From Candidatus Roizmanbacteria bacterium (lineage in GTDB: Bacteria; Patescibacteriota; Microgenomatia; UBA1406; GWC2-37-13): a stretch of 64,000 nt of DNA. This document shows, in pieces, positions 8,565 through 17,152 of the stretch (within the stretch, counting starts at the first letter, position 1; each line of letters begins with the position of its first letter). The notes beneath the pieces are model-generated. The model made no database searches and was not told the DNA's origin. It saw only the letters and a program-made list of their open reading frames with translations. The translations under genes were made by a program, and so were the position numbers. Location: assembly GCA_016215445.1 (NCBI GenBank), contig JACRJL010000001.1, positions 62,001 to 126,000 on the forward strand. The letters run 5' to 3'.

Positions 8565-10139
8565 TTATCTAATCTGTTTTTCAATGTATTTTGAAATGAA
8601 ATAAGAAGGAATTATCGACAGTATTAGCAAAATAATAGTCGTTATGAAGGTTAGTTCGATTGACCGGCTGGCCGTCTGTAAGATCGATACTTCCGGTCTG
8701 CCCACGTACAACATTCCGACCGGATTATTTTCCGAATTGATAAGAGGAGCAAAAGCTGAAAAGTAGGGGATATTTAGAATATTCGTCGAACCGACATAGG
8801 TTTGCGATTTTTCCAAAACGGTTTTCTTGACGGCTTCCGAACTTTCTTTGATGCCGATATAACGATTTTTGCCGTCCTGGGAAACCAAAGTGGTGGCACT
8901 TCTGACATCATCGGCATAGACACTAGTGTCTAGTCCGGTGGCTTTTTTGACTCCGTCGACATAGGCGTTATCAATGTCCGATCCCATTAAAATGACTCCG
9001 GCAACCTTGTTGGCTTCAAGAATCGGAACGGCAGCCTGAACGCTGACTATCGGCGCAATCACGCCTTCCCGGGTGACAACCGAAGAAATTTTTTTCCCGG
9101 CAAGGGCGACTTTGACCAATGGATCGTTAGACAGAGAACCACCCCGGCTTTCCGAATCTTCAGCCCGTAAAATTATTTCACCAGTTTTGGAAATGACAAT
9201 AAGTTCCGAGGCTTTTTTAGTGACAAGAACAGGAACCGTGATATCGGCTAAAATCTTTCGGTTCTCGGCAACGACCTGACTAATAAGTTCAGAATTTTGA
9301 GCGAGAGTTTCCGCATCTGACGTTACTTCGGTTTTTTTGCTTTCAATCGTGTAGCCTAAAACGCCGACATCTGTTTTCAGAGTTGACAAGAGATCGTTTT
9401 TGACGTTGTTGAGGGTGGCAAAAGTAAAGAAAATTGTCGTCACCAAAAAAATCAACAGTATAGAGCTTGTAAAAATTATAAAAAGTTGGGAACTGAATCT
9501 TTTTAATAAATAACTCCAGGCCCATTTGCCAAAGATGACAATCGCCAGAACCAAAACCAACCTCTGGACGATCCATAAAACGCCGAAAGCCGAAGTCAAA
9601 CTGGCGAGCAAAACGTTATCCGAACCTTTAAAAAACGTTGAAAGTGCAATTAGTTCCGATAGAGCCAGTATGAAAAAAGCCGATGAGATCGGTTTTAAAT
9701 GGTTTTCCAATCCTTTAGTTGCCCGGCGTAAATACAGAAGACCCGTCAAGGCAGCCAAAAAAGGAAAGAAAAAAATACCCACGGAAAAAATCATTATTCC
9801 TGTGGCTCTTTTTCTGTATTCGGGAAGGGGTTGAAGGGGAAGGCTGATTTGGGAAATGATCAAAACCAAATAACCGGCCGTCCTTGTGAAAAACCTGATT
9901 GTTTCAAGAATCTGACCACCTAAAATTGACTGGTCAAGAAGTGCCTGGTCTATGACCGCGGACTGAGCAACATAGGAAACGGAAAGAAGAAGAAAGCCAA
10001 AAAAGGTTAGGCTCTCTAAAAGTCCTTTTTTAATAAGCCAGGCGTCAAAATAAAGCCAAAATATGGAAAATAAAACCAGGGCGGTTCCCAGACAGAGGAC
10101 AAAATTGGCATTGACGAGCAAAAATTGAGTCAGCAGCAT
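8565..10139 (-). CDS. Multi-pass membrane sensor with extracellular Cache-like domain and no output domain
   Basis: The 524-residue protein has several N-terminal membrane segments (about residues 1-235), then an extracellular region of about 260 residues with Cache features (two PAS-like halves, e.g. ELIVISKTGEIILRAEDSES and later ILNIPYFSAFAPLINSENNP). A final membrane helix (ITTIILLILSIIPSYFISKY) follows and the protein stops after EKQIR. In a chemoreceptor or kinase this is where HAMP and the output domain would begin. Only 15 bp separate its stop from the receiver gene, so there is no room for a frameshifted kinase. It may signal by contact with a kinase or receiver partner. A minus-strand TATAAT lies 11 nt before its ATG. 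Confidence 0.75.
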   Translation of the reverse strand: MLLTQFLLVNANFVLCLGTALVLFSIFWLYFDAWLIKKGLLESLTFFGFLLLSVSYVAQSAVIDQALLDQSILGGQILETIRFFTRTAGYLVLIISQISLPLQPLPEYRKRATGIMIFSVGIFFFPFLAALTGLLYLRRATKGLENHLKPISSAFFILALSELIALSTFFKGSDNVLLASLTSAFGVLWIVQRLVLVLAIVIFGKWAWSYLLKRFSSQLFIIFTSSILLIFLVTTIFFTFATLNNVKNDLLSTLKTDVGVLGYTIESKKTEVTSDAETLAQNSELISQVVAENRKILADITVPVLVTKKASELIVISKTGEIILRAEDSESRGGSLSNDPLVKVALAGKKISSVVTREGVIAPIVSVQAAVPILEANKVAGVILMGSDIDNAYVDGVKKATGLDTSVYADDVRSATTLVSQDGKNRYIGIKESSEAVKKTVLEKSQTYVGSTNILNIPYFSAFAPLINSENNPVGMLYVGRPEVSILQTASRSIELTFITTIILLILSIIPSYFISKYIEKQIR

Positions 10140-10150
10140 CTTGTATTAAG

Positions 10151-10158
10151 ATTATATT
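10151..10158. promoter_or_regulatory. Overlapping divergent -10 boxes
   Basis: ATTATATT holds TATAAT on the minus strand (11 nt before ATG 10139) and TATATT on the plus strand (9 nt before ATG 10168). The two divergent genes appear to share this core. Confidence 0.5.
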
Positions 10159-10167
10159 TTTAGTAGC

Positions 10168-10722
10168 ATGATTTCAATGGCTAATAATGTTCCGGAAGTT
10201 GCAAAAGAACAAAATTTGAACGAAAAAACCGAGGAAGTTTTTGTTGAAAAACCAGCGAGCGAGGATGTGCCTTTGGAAAAAACGAACAGGAAGCTATTGG
10301 TTGTTGGCACTATTATATTCATTATTATTTCTCTTCTTTCTACTGGGGTTTATTATTTTACGACAAGAGTCAAATCGACTAAAGAAATTGTCAGCAAGGT
10401 TGAGCCCGTAAAAGAATCGGTCAAAGAAATAGTCCAACTTAGAAGAGAGGAAATTACTCTGGAGGTTTTGAACGGATCTGGGATAAGCGGATTGGCCGGA
10501 AAAACCGCCGACAAATTTAAGACTTTAGGATATCAGATAATAAAAACTGGCAATACCGAAGATTCTTTAGTCAATCATTTATTGGTTAACGACAGTGTCA
10601 AAGATAAAGTTAATATACTTCTCCAGGACCTTCTAAGCGAGTTAAAAATCAGCAGTATTTCCGGTCCATTAACCGATTCGACTGCAGCAGCTCGGATTGT
10701 TCTTGGAAAGGATAATCAATGA
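10168..10722 (+). CDS. Membrane-anchored LytR C-terminal-domain protein
   Basis: The 184-residue protein has a short cytoplasmic N-terminus and one membrane helix (LLVVGTIIFIIISLLSTGVYYF, about residues 43-66). A LytR_C domain follows at about residues 95-180, recognisable from LEVLNGSGISGLAGKTADKF. This domain accompanies LytR-CpsA-Psr cell-wall ligases or stands alone; here no ligase domain is present. It would face the outside of the cell. Its stop overlaps the start of the PAS protein (ATGA at 10719), so the two are probably translated together with the downstream solute-binding protein and histidine kinase. That association hints at envelope-linked sensing, which is inference. Confidence 0.75.
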   Translation: MISMANNVPEVAKEQNLNEKTEEVFVEKPASEDVPLEKTNRKLLVVGTIIFIIISLLSTGVYYFTTRVKSTKEIVSKVEPVKESVKEIVQLRREEITLEVLNGSGISGLAGKTADKFKTLGYQIIKTGNTEDSLVNHLLVNDSVKDKVNILLQDLLSELKISSISGPLTDSTAAARIVLGKDNQ

Positions 10723-11558
10723 AATTATTACTAAGACTTATTTTATTGCTCATTTCTTTTACGGTTTTTTTGACGATTTCCTTTCTTTTTTATCCTGTTT
10801 TCGGCGACGTCATCTTTCTTTTTTCAGGAATAATAGCTGTCGCGGGAGGACTTATTTTTGGACCGTTGGGAGGATTGATTGGTGGACTTTTGAGCTCTCC
10901 TTCTGTGAGTTTAGTACTGTTATTTTTTGGCCAGTTCAACTTCCAGAAACAGTTGATGATCGCCATTCCTTCGACTCTGGGTTTTTCTTTTATAGGAATT
11001 CTCGTTGGCCGGATGAAAAAAGTCCAAGATAGCCTTCAAGGAGAAAAAACTATCGAACTAAAACTTTTAGAGGCGGAACAGAGATTCACGGCTTTTATGG
11101 ACAATATCCCAAATATTGCTTGGATCAAAGATCCGACCACTTGGGAGCATATCTATGTCAATAAGTCATTTGAGAATTTTTTCAAAAAAACCCTCAAAGA
11201 AATGGAAGGAAAGACAGATTTTGACATCTGGACGAAAGAGATTGCCGGAGATCTAAGAAAGCACGATAAAGAAGTTCTTGAAAATAAAACTTCTATAAAA
11301 GTCTATGAGCAAGTGCCAGATTCCAAAGGCGTTATCCATCATTGGCTTGTCTATAAATTTCCCTTGATTTTAAAGACAAAAATATTGATTGCCGGGATAG
11401 CCACCGATATAACCGACCAAAAAAAATATGAGAACGATCTGGTTCAAAAAACCCTCGAGCTTGAAAAGATGAATAAACTCATGGTTGGTCGGGAACTAAA
11501 AATGTCCGAGTTAAAAAAAGAAATAGAAAGATTGAGGGGGGGTGAAAATAATGAATAA
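10719..11558 (+). CDS. Membrane protein with PAS domain and no kinase domain
   Basis: The 279-residue protein has several N-terminal membrane helices (about residues 1-95, glycine-rich IIAVAGGLIFGPLGGLIGG), a short helix, and one PAS/PAC domain (about 122-235: FMDNIPNIAWIKDPTTWEHI to AGIATDITDQKKY). It ends in a charged helix (EKMNKLMVGRELKMSELKKE) of the type that normally leads into a kinase core, but stops there. It overlaps the LytR_C gene by 4 bp and the solute-binding gene by 8 bp. It may pair with the histidine kinase two genes downstream. The membrane part slightly resembles ECF/MASE-type sensors, but I cannot assign it. Confidence 0.75.
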   Translation: MKLLLRLILLLISFTVFLTISFLFYPVFGDVIFLFSGIIAVAGGLIFGPLGGLIGGLLSSPSVSLVLLFFGQFNFQKQLMIAIPSTLGFSFIGILVGRMKKVQDSLQGEKTIELKLLEAEQRFTAFMDNIPNIAWIKDPTTWEHIYVNKSFENFFKKTLKEMEGKTDFDIWTKEIAGDLRKHDKEVLENKTSIKVYEQVPDSKGVIHHWLVYKFPLILKTKILIAGIATDITDQKKYENDLVQKTLELEKMNKLMVGRELKMSELKKEIERLRGGENNE

Positions 11559-12336
11559 AATATTAATTGTAGTGGTTTTATTGATATTGGTTTTAAGCGG
11601 TTATTTTTATTTTACTAAAGGATCTTTGCCTCTATTTCAAAAGCCTGTATCTAAGGAAGTCATGGCGATAAAAGAAAAAGGTTCATTGGTCGTAGGTTCT
11701 GACGCTACCTATCCTCCTTTGGAATTCGAACAAGAAGGAAAAATCGTCGGTTTTGACGTTGATTTGGCTAATGAAATTGCCAAAAATATCGGTGTTGCCG
11801 TTGAAATCAAAAACATCTCTTTTGACAAAATATTTATGGCTTTGGCGAATAATGAAGTCGATCTGGTAATTTCATCAGTAACCATAAATGAAGAAAGACA
11901 GAAGACAATGGATTTCTCAACTCCTTATCTTAACGCCGGCCAGGTGATTGTCGTTGACAAGAATAATACGCAGATTCTGGCGGTCGAAGATTTAAAAAAT
12001 AAGACAGTTGGAGTCCAGACAGACACAACCAGTAAAGTTGAGGCTGAAAAGTATACTGCTAAAGTAAAAGATTATCCTGATTATGATAAGGCCAAGAATG
12101 ATCTGCTGCAGGGAAAAATCGACGCCATTATCATTGACTATCCGGCTGGGATTTCTATGTCTCAATCGAGCGCCGGACAACTAAAAGCAGTTGGCAATCC
12201 GTTTACGTCCGAATTCTACGGAGTGGCAGTCAATAAAGGAAAAGAGGGTTTATTGTTACAGGTTAACGACACTTTGGCAAAAATAAAAAAATCAGGCAGA
12301 CTCAATGAGTTGGAGGCTCTCTGGTTCAAGAGATAA
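11551..12336 (+). CDS. Family 3 solute-binding protein (amino-acid type), membrane-tethered
   Basis: I choose ATG 11551 over the GTG at 11542, because a GAGGGGGGG purine run serving as ribosome site lies upstream. The protein has an N-terminal anchor (ILIVVVLLILVLSGYFYF) and then an SBP_bac_3 fold: GSLVVGSDATYPPLEFEQEG, VGFDVDLANEIAKNIGV and VDLVISSVTINEERQKTMDF. These are the signatures of periplasmic binding proteins for polar amino acids. No ABC permease or ATPase gene is nearby. It lies between the PAS protein and the histidine kinase, with 6 bp to the kinase. Inference: it supplies ligand information to the kinase instead of, or as well as, feeding a transporter encoded elsewhere. Confidence 0.85.
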   Translation: MNKILIVVVLLILVLSGYFYFTKGSLPLFQKPVSKEVMAIKEKGSLVVGSDATYPPLEFEQEGKIVGFDVDLANEIAKNIGVAVEIKNISFDKIFMALANNEVDLVISSVTINEERQKTMDFSTPYLNAGQVIVVDKNNTQILAVEDLKNKTVGVQTDTTSKVEAEKYTAKVKDYPDYDKAKNDLLQGKIDAIIIDYPAGISMSQSSAGQLKAVGNPFTSEFYGVAVNKGKEGLLLQVNDTLAKIKKSGRLNELEALWFKR

Positions 12337-12342
12337 ACGACG

Positions 12343-14364
12343 ATGAGAATCAATATTTTCAGTAAATTTATGGCAGTCATTGGTTTGACTGCTTTGTTAA
12401 TGGGTTTAGTTGGCGCCTGGGTTTCTGTAAATAACCAGCAAAAATTTTTCGAAAACCTTTACTTTGAAAAAGGCCAATCAATAGCCCGTTCCATAGATGC
12501 CGCAATAAGTGATAAAGACTTGAAAGACACTACGAATTTACGTTCTTCGCTTTATAAATTTTTGCTTTTAAATCCGGATTTGCTTGAAATAACTATTTAT
12601 ATCGAAAAATCCGGACAACTAATTCCTTTAGTTAGTACTTCAATAAGCCAAGAAAGCTCAAAGGACAAAATAAGTAATCGTGATGCGTTTGAAAAAAACA
12701 GCACAATTTCACATAAAGAATTCGAACAATCTTACGATAGGACAGTCCTTGAGATTTTTGTTCCATTGCATATAACGGGTCGTATCATAGGTACTTATAA
12801 TATAGTTATTTCCCTAGAAAGTTTTGACGAAGCAGTCAAAACTCAGACATATAATTTAATCAATCTGGCAATAATAGCCGTTTTTATTTTTGTTTTTGGA
12901 ACAGCCTTATTAGTCAGACAGATTGTTTCCAAGCGTTTAAACCGACTTATTATTTCGACAAAGGAAATTGAGTCTGGAAACTTTACAATTAAAAAACGCG
13001 CCTGGGCTAACGATGAAATAGGTGATCTGGCAGAGGCTTTTTATAAAATGGCCGACAAACTCAAGTATTCTTATGCAGAATTGGAAAAGAGAGTTGAAGA
13101 AAAAACTAAAAGTCTGAGTCAGGCATTGAATATTACACGAGAACAAAACAAGGTTCTTGAAGAAAATAAATCAGCCATGTTAAATCTTCTTGAGGACGCC
13201 AAAAATCTGGAGGACGAACTCGAAAAAGAAAAGAAGGGCGTTGAAGCAAAAGTCGAGGAAAGGACAAGAGAGTTAAAAAATGCAAAAAATAAAATCAGCG
13301 AAGGTTGGTTCATGCTCCATCAGGAAAAAGCCAGACTGTCATCCTCAATAAATAATCTCTCTCTCGGTTTCATTATGATTGATATGGAGAATAGGATTAT
13401 CCTTACTAATCCTTCCGTGAAAAACCTCCTTGGAGAAGAGCTTATAGGAAAAACTGTCGTTGATTTTCAAAAAATCATCGGTGAAAACATTGACCTGATC
13501 GATCTTTTGAAAAAATGCCAAGAAGAGAAAAAAGCCATTAAAATCAATAATGTCGCTTTTAATCTGAAATACTTTAAGATAATTATTACTCCAATAATCT
13601 CCGAAGAGAAAACTCATATTGGTTCGATCTTTCTTATTGAAGATATTACCGAAGCAAAAATCATCGAAAGATCGCGTGACGAATTCTTTTCAATTGCTTC
13701 CCATGAGTTAAGAACTCCGTTGACTGCCATACGCGGTAATTCGGATTTGATCGAACAGTATTTTGGAGATCAGATAAAAGATCCTCAGTTTAAGGAAATG
13801 ATTGGCGATATTCATGAGTCAACGATCAGATTGATAAACATTGTCAATGACTTTTTAGAAACGAGCCGCCTCGAACTGGGTAAAATTGACTTTAAAAAAG
13901 AAAAAGTTGACCTTGTGCAATTAATCAGCAAGACAATCCAAGAATTCCAGGTGACTGGTTCAAGAAAAAAACTTTACCTCGAATTTGAGAAACCAACTAA
14001 ATCGATTCCTGAAGTTGACGCCGATGTGGCTCGAACCAAAGAAGTCTTTATCAATCTGGTTGGTAACAGTCTAAAGTATACGGAAACAGGAGGCGTCAAA
14101 GTGACGGTCAACCAAGAAGACGGATTTGTCAAAGTTTCGGTAATTGATACGGGGCGTGGTATTTCTCCCGAGGGCCAGAAGCTCCTTTTCAGAAAATTCC
14201 AGCAGACGGGTGACAGTTTATTTACCCGCGATACAACCAAGGGTACTGGTTTGGGTCTTTATATTAGCAAACTGATGATTAAAGGCATGGGAGGAAAAAT
14301 TTGGTTGGAAAAATCAGAGGAGAAAAAAGGATCGATATTTTCCTTTACATTACCAATAGCTTAG
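12343..14364 (+). CDS. Sensor histidine kinase (TM-sensor-TM-HAMP-coiled coil-PAS-HisKA-HATPase)
   Basis: The 673-residue protein has a membrane helix at about 9-30, an extracellular sensor of about 135 residues, a second helix (LAIIAVFIFVFGTALLV), a HAMP domain (about 190-245), a long coiled coil, and a PAS domain (about 335-440). The HisKA box is FFSIASHELRTPLTAIRG with phospho-His at residue 454. The ATPase carries an N box (NLVGNSLKYTETGG), G1 (DTGRGIS) and G2 (GTGLGLYISK). All catalytic motifs are intact. It has no receiver domain of its own. The single-domain receivers at 8151 and 16173 are the likely phosphate acceptors. It is the last gene of the 10168-14364 unit. Confidence 0.93.
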   Translation: MRINIFSKFMAVIGLTALLMGLVGAWVSVNNQQKFFENLYFEKGQSIARSIDAAISDKDLKDTTNLRSSLYKFLLLNPDLLEITIYIEKSGQLIPLVSTSISQESSKDKISNRDAFEKNSTISHKEFEQSYDRTVLEIFVPLHITGRIIGTYNIVISLESFDEAVKTQTYNLINLAIIAVFIFVFGTALLVRQIVSKRLNRLIISTKEIESGNFTIKKRAWANDEIGDLAEAFYKMADKLKYSYAELEKRVEEKTKSLSQALNITREQNKVLEENKSAMLNLLEDAKNLEDELEKEKKGVEAKVEERTRELKNAKNKISEGWFMLHQEKARLSSSINNLSLGFIMIDMENRIILTNPSVKNLLGEELIGKTVVDFQKIIGENIDLIDLLKKCQEEKKAIKINNVAFNLKYFKIIITPIISEEKTHIGSIFLIEDITEAKIIERSRDEFFSIASHELRTPLTAIRGNSDLIEQYFGDQIKDPQFKEMIGDIHESTIRLINIVNDFLETSRLELGKIDFKKEKVDLVQLISKTIQEFQVTGSRKKLYLEFEKPTKSIPEVDADVARTKEVFINLVGNSLKYTETGGVKVTVNQEDGFVKVSVIDTGRGISPEGQKLLFRKFQQTGDSLFTRDTTKGTGLGLYISKLMIKGMGGKIWLEKSEEKKGSIFSFTLPIA

Positions 14365-14370
14365 AACATA

Positions 14371-14820
14371 TTAAACATCTTCATCTTCGCCAGCAGGCTT
14401 CAAGGTTCTATCAATAGCTACGTAGATCAAACCGAGAAAAATAAATATAAACGAAGGAATAACAAGTAGTAATCCCGTCCAGGTCAAGGCCATAGTCCAC
14501 TGGATTGGGATAAACTCTAATCCCGTTGCCAGCTCTTGGATCGCATAAAGAACAAACATGGCAGCGATGAAAAAAATTATCAGGCCTTTAGTAAGAAGTT
14601 TTTTTTGAAAAAAGGAAAAAATTAAAAGGACAGATGAAAATAGTGCGACTGTCCTAATCATAATTGATACCGTAGTGAAAGGGTATCTTGACAACAGGTC
14701 TGGATTAACATAGTCAAAAGGTGATTTAAGAAGGATTGTCACAGGTCCGGCAACCGAATCAAATACATAAGCCAGGATAAATAAACCAAGGATTGCTACG
14801 GCAGAATATTCTTTCTTCAT
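14371..14820 (-). CDS. Four-helix integral membrane protein of unknown function
   Basis: The 149-residue protein has about four hydrophobic helices (e.g. YSAVAILGLFILAYVFDSVA, LIIFFIAAMFVLYAIQEL, GLLLVIPSFIFIFLGLIYVA) and an acidic tail (PAGEDEDV). I recognise no motif or family. It converges on the histidine kinase gene with a 6-bp gap and is followed upstream by two more small membrane or envelope genes on the same strand (15528 and 16070). It may belong with them in one unit, though the gap to the next gene is 36 bp and holds TTATATAA. Confidence 0.6.
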   Translation of the reverse strand: MKKEYSAVAILGLFILAYVFDSVAGPVTILLKSPFDYVNPDLLSRYPFTTVSIMIRTVALFSSVLLIFSFFQKKLLTKGLIIFFIAAMFVLYAIQELATGLEFIPIQWTMALTWTGLLLVIPSFIFIFLGLIYVAIDRTLKPAGEDEDV

Positions 14821-14856
14821 TTTTGTTTTTATTATATAAACTGTCTTAATAAAAAA

Positions 14857-15528
14857 TCAACTGAAAATTACGTCAAAATAATCATAGCCCAATGTTCCTT
14901 TTATAAGCCATTTAGCAGCAAAAGTATCACCGGGGAGACCCGTTCCTTTGACGTAACTATAATTTGGAGTGGCTGTCGAGTCCTCCTTCATGATAAACCA
15001 GGCACCGTCTTTATTGACAAAACCGTAATAAGCAGGAGAGGTAGTGTCGGCGATTTCGGTTATTTTATAGCCGTCGGTCGGCGTTTTTATCGCCGGGTCA
15101 ATCACGGCTCCGGTTGAATCTTTGACACTAATCGTTCCTGGGCCAGGGACGCTGCCAAAAAATGCGGCGTGGGTTTTCTTGGTAAAAATTGACATCATAA
15201 AAAGTCCTGCCCCGGCTGAAGCAATGATTTTAAGGAATACCCTCCGGTCATTATCGACTCCTTCATTTACAACCTCTCCTTCTTCAGTCTTACCTTTTTT
15301 TGCCACAGTCTTGGCAGTGACAGATGTTTTTTCAAGCTCTTTTTTGACTGGTAAGATAATTGCTATTGCTTTTCGTCTTCTTGGAATTACCAGTTCAATA
15401 AAATAAGCAAACAAGGGAAAGAAAATTATGGCGCTGATAAGATGGGCGCTTGATTGAGCTTTTAAAAAAGAAACGAGCGTCATTACACTTACGATGACAA
15501 AACTATAATAAATAAGAAATTTTTTCAT
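14857..15528 (-). CDS. Membrane protein with internal twin-arginine-like motif and exported C-terminal domain
   Basis: The 223-residue protein has two N-terminal membrane helices (about 1-47), then a charged cytoplasmic loop (KKELEKTSVTAKTVAKKGKT). Next comes DRRVFLKIIASAGAGLFMMS at about residue 93, which reads as a Tat-type signal (RRxFLK followed by a hydrophobic stretch) ending near KTHAAF. The remaining 105 residues contain YYGFVNKDGAWFIMKEDS and look like a small beta-rich exported domain of unknown family. A Tat motif after two membrane helices is unusual. No tat genes are in this window. Its ATG overlaps the stop of the SH3 gene by 4 bp. Confidence 0.65.
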   Translation of the reverse strand: MKKFLIYYSFVIVSVMTLVSFLKAQSSAHLISAIIFFPLFAYFIELVIPRRRKAIAIILPVKKELEKTSVTAKTVAKKGKTEEGEVVNEGVDNDRRVFLKIIASAGAGLFMMSIFTKKTHAAFFGSVPGPGTISVKDSTGAVIDPAIKTPTDGYKITEIADTTSPAYYGFVNKDGAWFIMKEDSTATPNYSYVKGTGLPGDTFAAKWLIKGTLGYDYFDVIFS

Positions 15529-16070
15529 TGTTTTATTTCGACAAATTTTTCATTGACAAATCCATTAATTTTGTTATCAAAAATTATTTCAAACCAAGAA
15601 GTTTTTTTGGCGACCATGAGATATGGTTTATTTTCCAAAGTACCGATTATTTTTGCATTTGTGGAAGAAGAGTCACGGACGTTTATTTTATCTTTCTCAA
15701 ATTCTTTTTTTAAGACAATATAAGAAGAAGGTGTTGGTTTTGGACTGTAAGTTTTTGATATTTTTTTAATTGAATCATTTTTCTTTGTCGGATTATTGAC
15801 GATATTAATAGTTCTTGAGACGAGTAAGAATAGAAATAATACGACCGTAACTATAAGAGCAGACATATTAACTTTATTATCCTTAATAGGGGATTCTTTT
15901 TTGTCGATTAACTGGACCAAGATTGAGTAACTGAAATACAAAGTCACTGGTAGAAATATAAGTTGGGATAAAAGTTGAAGAGTATTTTGACTGGAGAGTA
16001 TGCCAGAGATGGAAATAAATAAAGCTGTCAAAAAACAGTAGTAAAATAGAACTTTTTTATAAATTTTCAT
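15525..16070 (-). CDS. Membrane protein with extracellular bacterial SH3 domain
   Basis: The 181-residue protein has three hydrophobic segments in its first 105 residues (e.g. MSALIVTVVLFLFLLVSRTI) and a Pro/Ser linker. The C-terminal SH3_3-type domain spans about 118-179, recognisable from KINVRDSSSTNAKIIGTL and SWFEIIFDNKINGFVNEKFV. Such domains bind peptidoglycan stem peptides or cross-bridges in other bacteria. The gene overlaps the following Tat-motif gene by 4 bp. The upstream region (16071-16172) contains a few degenerate AAAGTCA-type heptads and no clear TATAAT close to the start. Confidence 0.75.
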   Translation of the reverse strand: MKIYKKVLFYYCFLTALFISISGILSSQNTLQLLSQLIFLPVTLYFSYSILVQLIDKKESPIKDNKVNMSALIVTVVLFLFLLVSRTINIVNNPTKKNDSIKKISKTYSPKPTPSSYIVLKKEFEKDKINVRDSSSTNAKIIGTLENKPYLMVAKKTSWFEIIFDNKINGFVNEKFVEIKQ

Positions 16071-16108
16071 ATCTTTAACTATTATTCATGATATATAAAT
16101 TTAATAAC

Positions 16109-16129
16109 AAAGTCAAAATACGAAATAAC
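16109..16129. repeat. Short run of degenerate heptads
   Basis: AAAGTCA AAATACG AAATAAC: three 7-nt units like the longer heptad runs at 18919 and 23459. The run is short, so this may be chance. Confidence 0.35.
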
Positions 16130-16172
16130 TACTTGCAAATTGTAAGAGTTAGAAGTATTCTGAATTTTAGAC

Positions 16173-16553
16173 ATGATTAAAATACTTATTGTGGATGATG
16201 ACTTGGTGTTGTCTGAGATGTATAAGAACATTTTTAAAGAAAAAGGCTACGAGACCTATGTTGCTTTTGACGGTTATGACGGCTTAATAAAGGCTAATTC
16301 AATCTTACCAGACATAATACTTATGGATATGATGATGCCTAAATTGAATGGCCTTGATGTTCTTGATAAACTCAAAAAGAATCCGTTGACTAGCGCAATA
16401 CCGGTAGTCATCTTAACCAATATAGAAAAAGTAGCCGAGGAAAAAGTCATCGCCAAGGGAGCGGCAAAATATATAACAAAAAGCGAATACAATCCTCCCC
16501 AGTTGGTCGCCTTGGTAGAAACGATTCTTGATGGTAAAATAGACAAAGAATGA
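16173..16553 (+). CDS. Single-domain response regulator (CheY-like receiver)
   Basis: The 126-residue receiver has the acidic pair in LIVDDDLVL, phospho-Asp in IILMDMMMPKLNG, Thr in VVILTN and Lys in AKYITKSEY. It is a paralogue of the receiver at 8151-8549; both share the GLxVLxKLKxN and K(Y)I(V/T)KSEY segments. There is no output domain. The following P-loop kinase gene starts inside its stop codon (ATGA at 16550), so the two are co-translated. A link between the receiver and nucleotide metabolism is possible but unsupported beyond position. Confidence 0.92.
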   Translation: MIKILIVDDDLVLSEMYKNIFKEKGYETYVAFDGYDGLIKANSILPDIILMDMMMPKLNGLDVLDKLKKNPLTSAIPVVILTNIEKVAEEKVIAKGAAKYITKSEYNPPQLVALVETILDGKIDKE

Positions 16554-17146
16554 AGAAAAAATACATAGTCTACGTTGGCGTTGTCGGCCAGATTGCAGTT
16601 GGAAAAGGAATATTGGTTAAATACTTAACTGATAAACTGGAATTTGTTTCTTTTTCTTTGTCATCGATTCTTCATGACGAGCTTAAGAAAAAAGGCATAA
16701 AAAAATTCACCAGGAAAACCCTTCAGGATATTGGCGATAAATTACGAAATAGATATGGTGACGATGTTTTGGCCCGCCGGGCGGTCGAATTTCTCAAAAA
16801 ACAAGGAGAGAGGCATGTTGTTATTGAAGGAATCCGCAATCCAGGCGAGATAGAGTTCTTGAAAAAAAATCCAAGTTTTATATTAATTGGCGTTAAAGCT
16901 GACAGGGAAATTCGTTTCAAGAGATTGTTGGAAAGGGGAAAGCCCTGGGATCCAAAAACCTGGAATGATTTTGTCAATGTTGACAGACGTGATCTTGGTA
17001 TCGGTCAACAAAAATCCGGGCAACAAGTAGGAAAATGTTTAGCTTACTGTGATTATGTATTAACAAACAACAAAGATCTAAAAGATTTTGAGAGGAAAGT
17101 AAAGGATCTGATGAAAAAAATCTTCAAGCTCAATGGGACTTCGTGA
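16550..17146 (+). CDS. P-loop nucleotide kinase-like protein (dNMP/dephospho-CoA kinase fold)
   Basis: The 198-residue protein has an unusual Walker A (GVVGQIAVGKGILVKYL) in which Gly stands where Ser/Thr normally follows the Lys. It also has a strand HVVIEGIRNPGEIEFL and an Arg-rich lid segment (DREIRFKRLLERGKPWDPKT). The layout fits the NMP kinase / dephospho-CoA kinase superfamily, such as archaeal dNMP-kinase-like proteins, but the substrate cannot be read. It overlaps the receiver gene by 4 bp and converges with a cluster of NDK and Tmk genes, which makes a nucleotide-phosphate role plausible. Length is normal for the fold. Confidence 0.7.
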   Translation: MKKKYIVYVGVVGQIAVGKGILVKYLTDKLEFVSFSLSSILHDELKKKGIKKFTRKTLQDIGDKLRNRYGDDVLARRAVEFLKKQGERHVVIEGIRNPGEIEFLKKNPSFILIGVKADREIRFKRLLERGKPWDPKTWNDFVNVDRRDLGIGQQKSGQQVGKCLAYCDYVLTNNKDLKDFERKVKDLMKKIFKLNGTS

Positions 17147-17152
17147 AAATTA

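Noticed and set aside
8550-8565. Frameshift that removed a kinase domain from the Cache sensor
   Set aside because: Only 15 nt separate the sensor stop from the receiver gene, so no kinase remnant can be hidden there; a large deletion cannot be excluded.
10697-11032. 111-residue plus-strand ORF
   Set aside because: It is an out-of-frame shadow of the PAS membrane protein gene, which overlaps its neighbours as expected for an operon.
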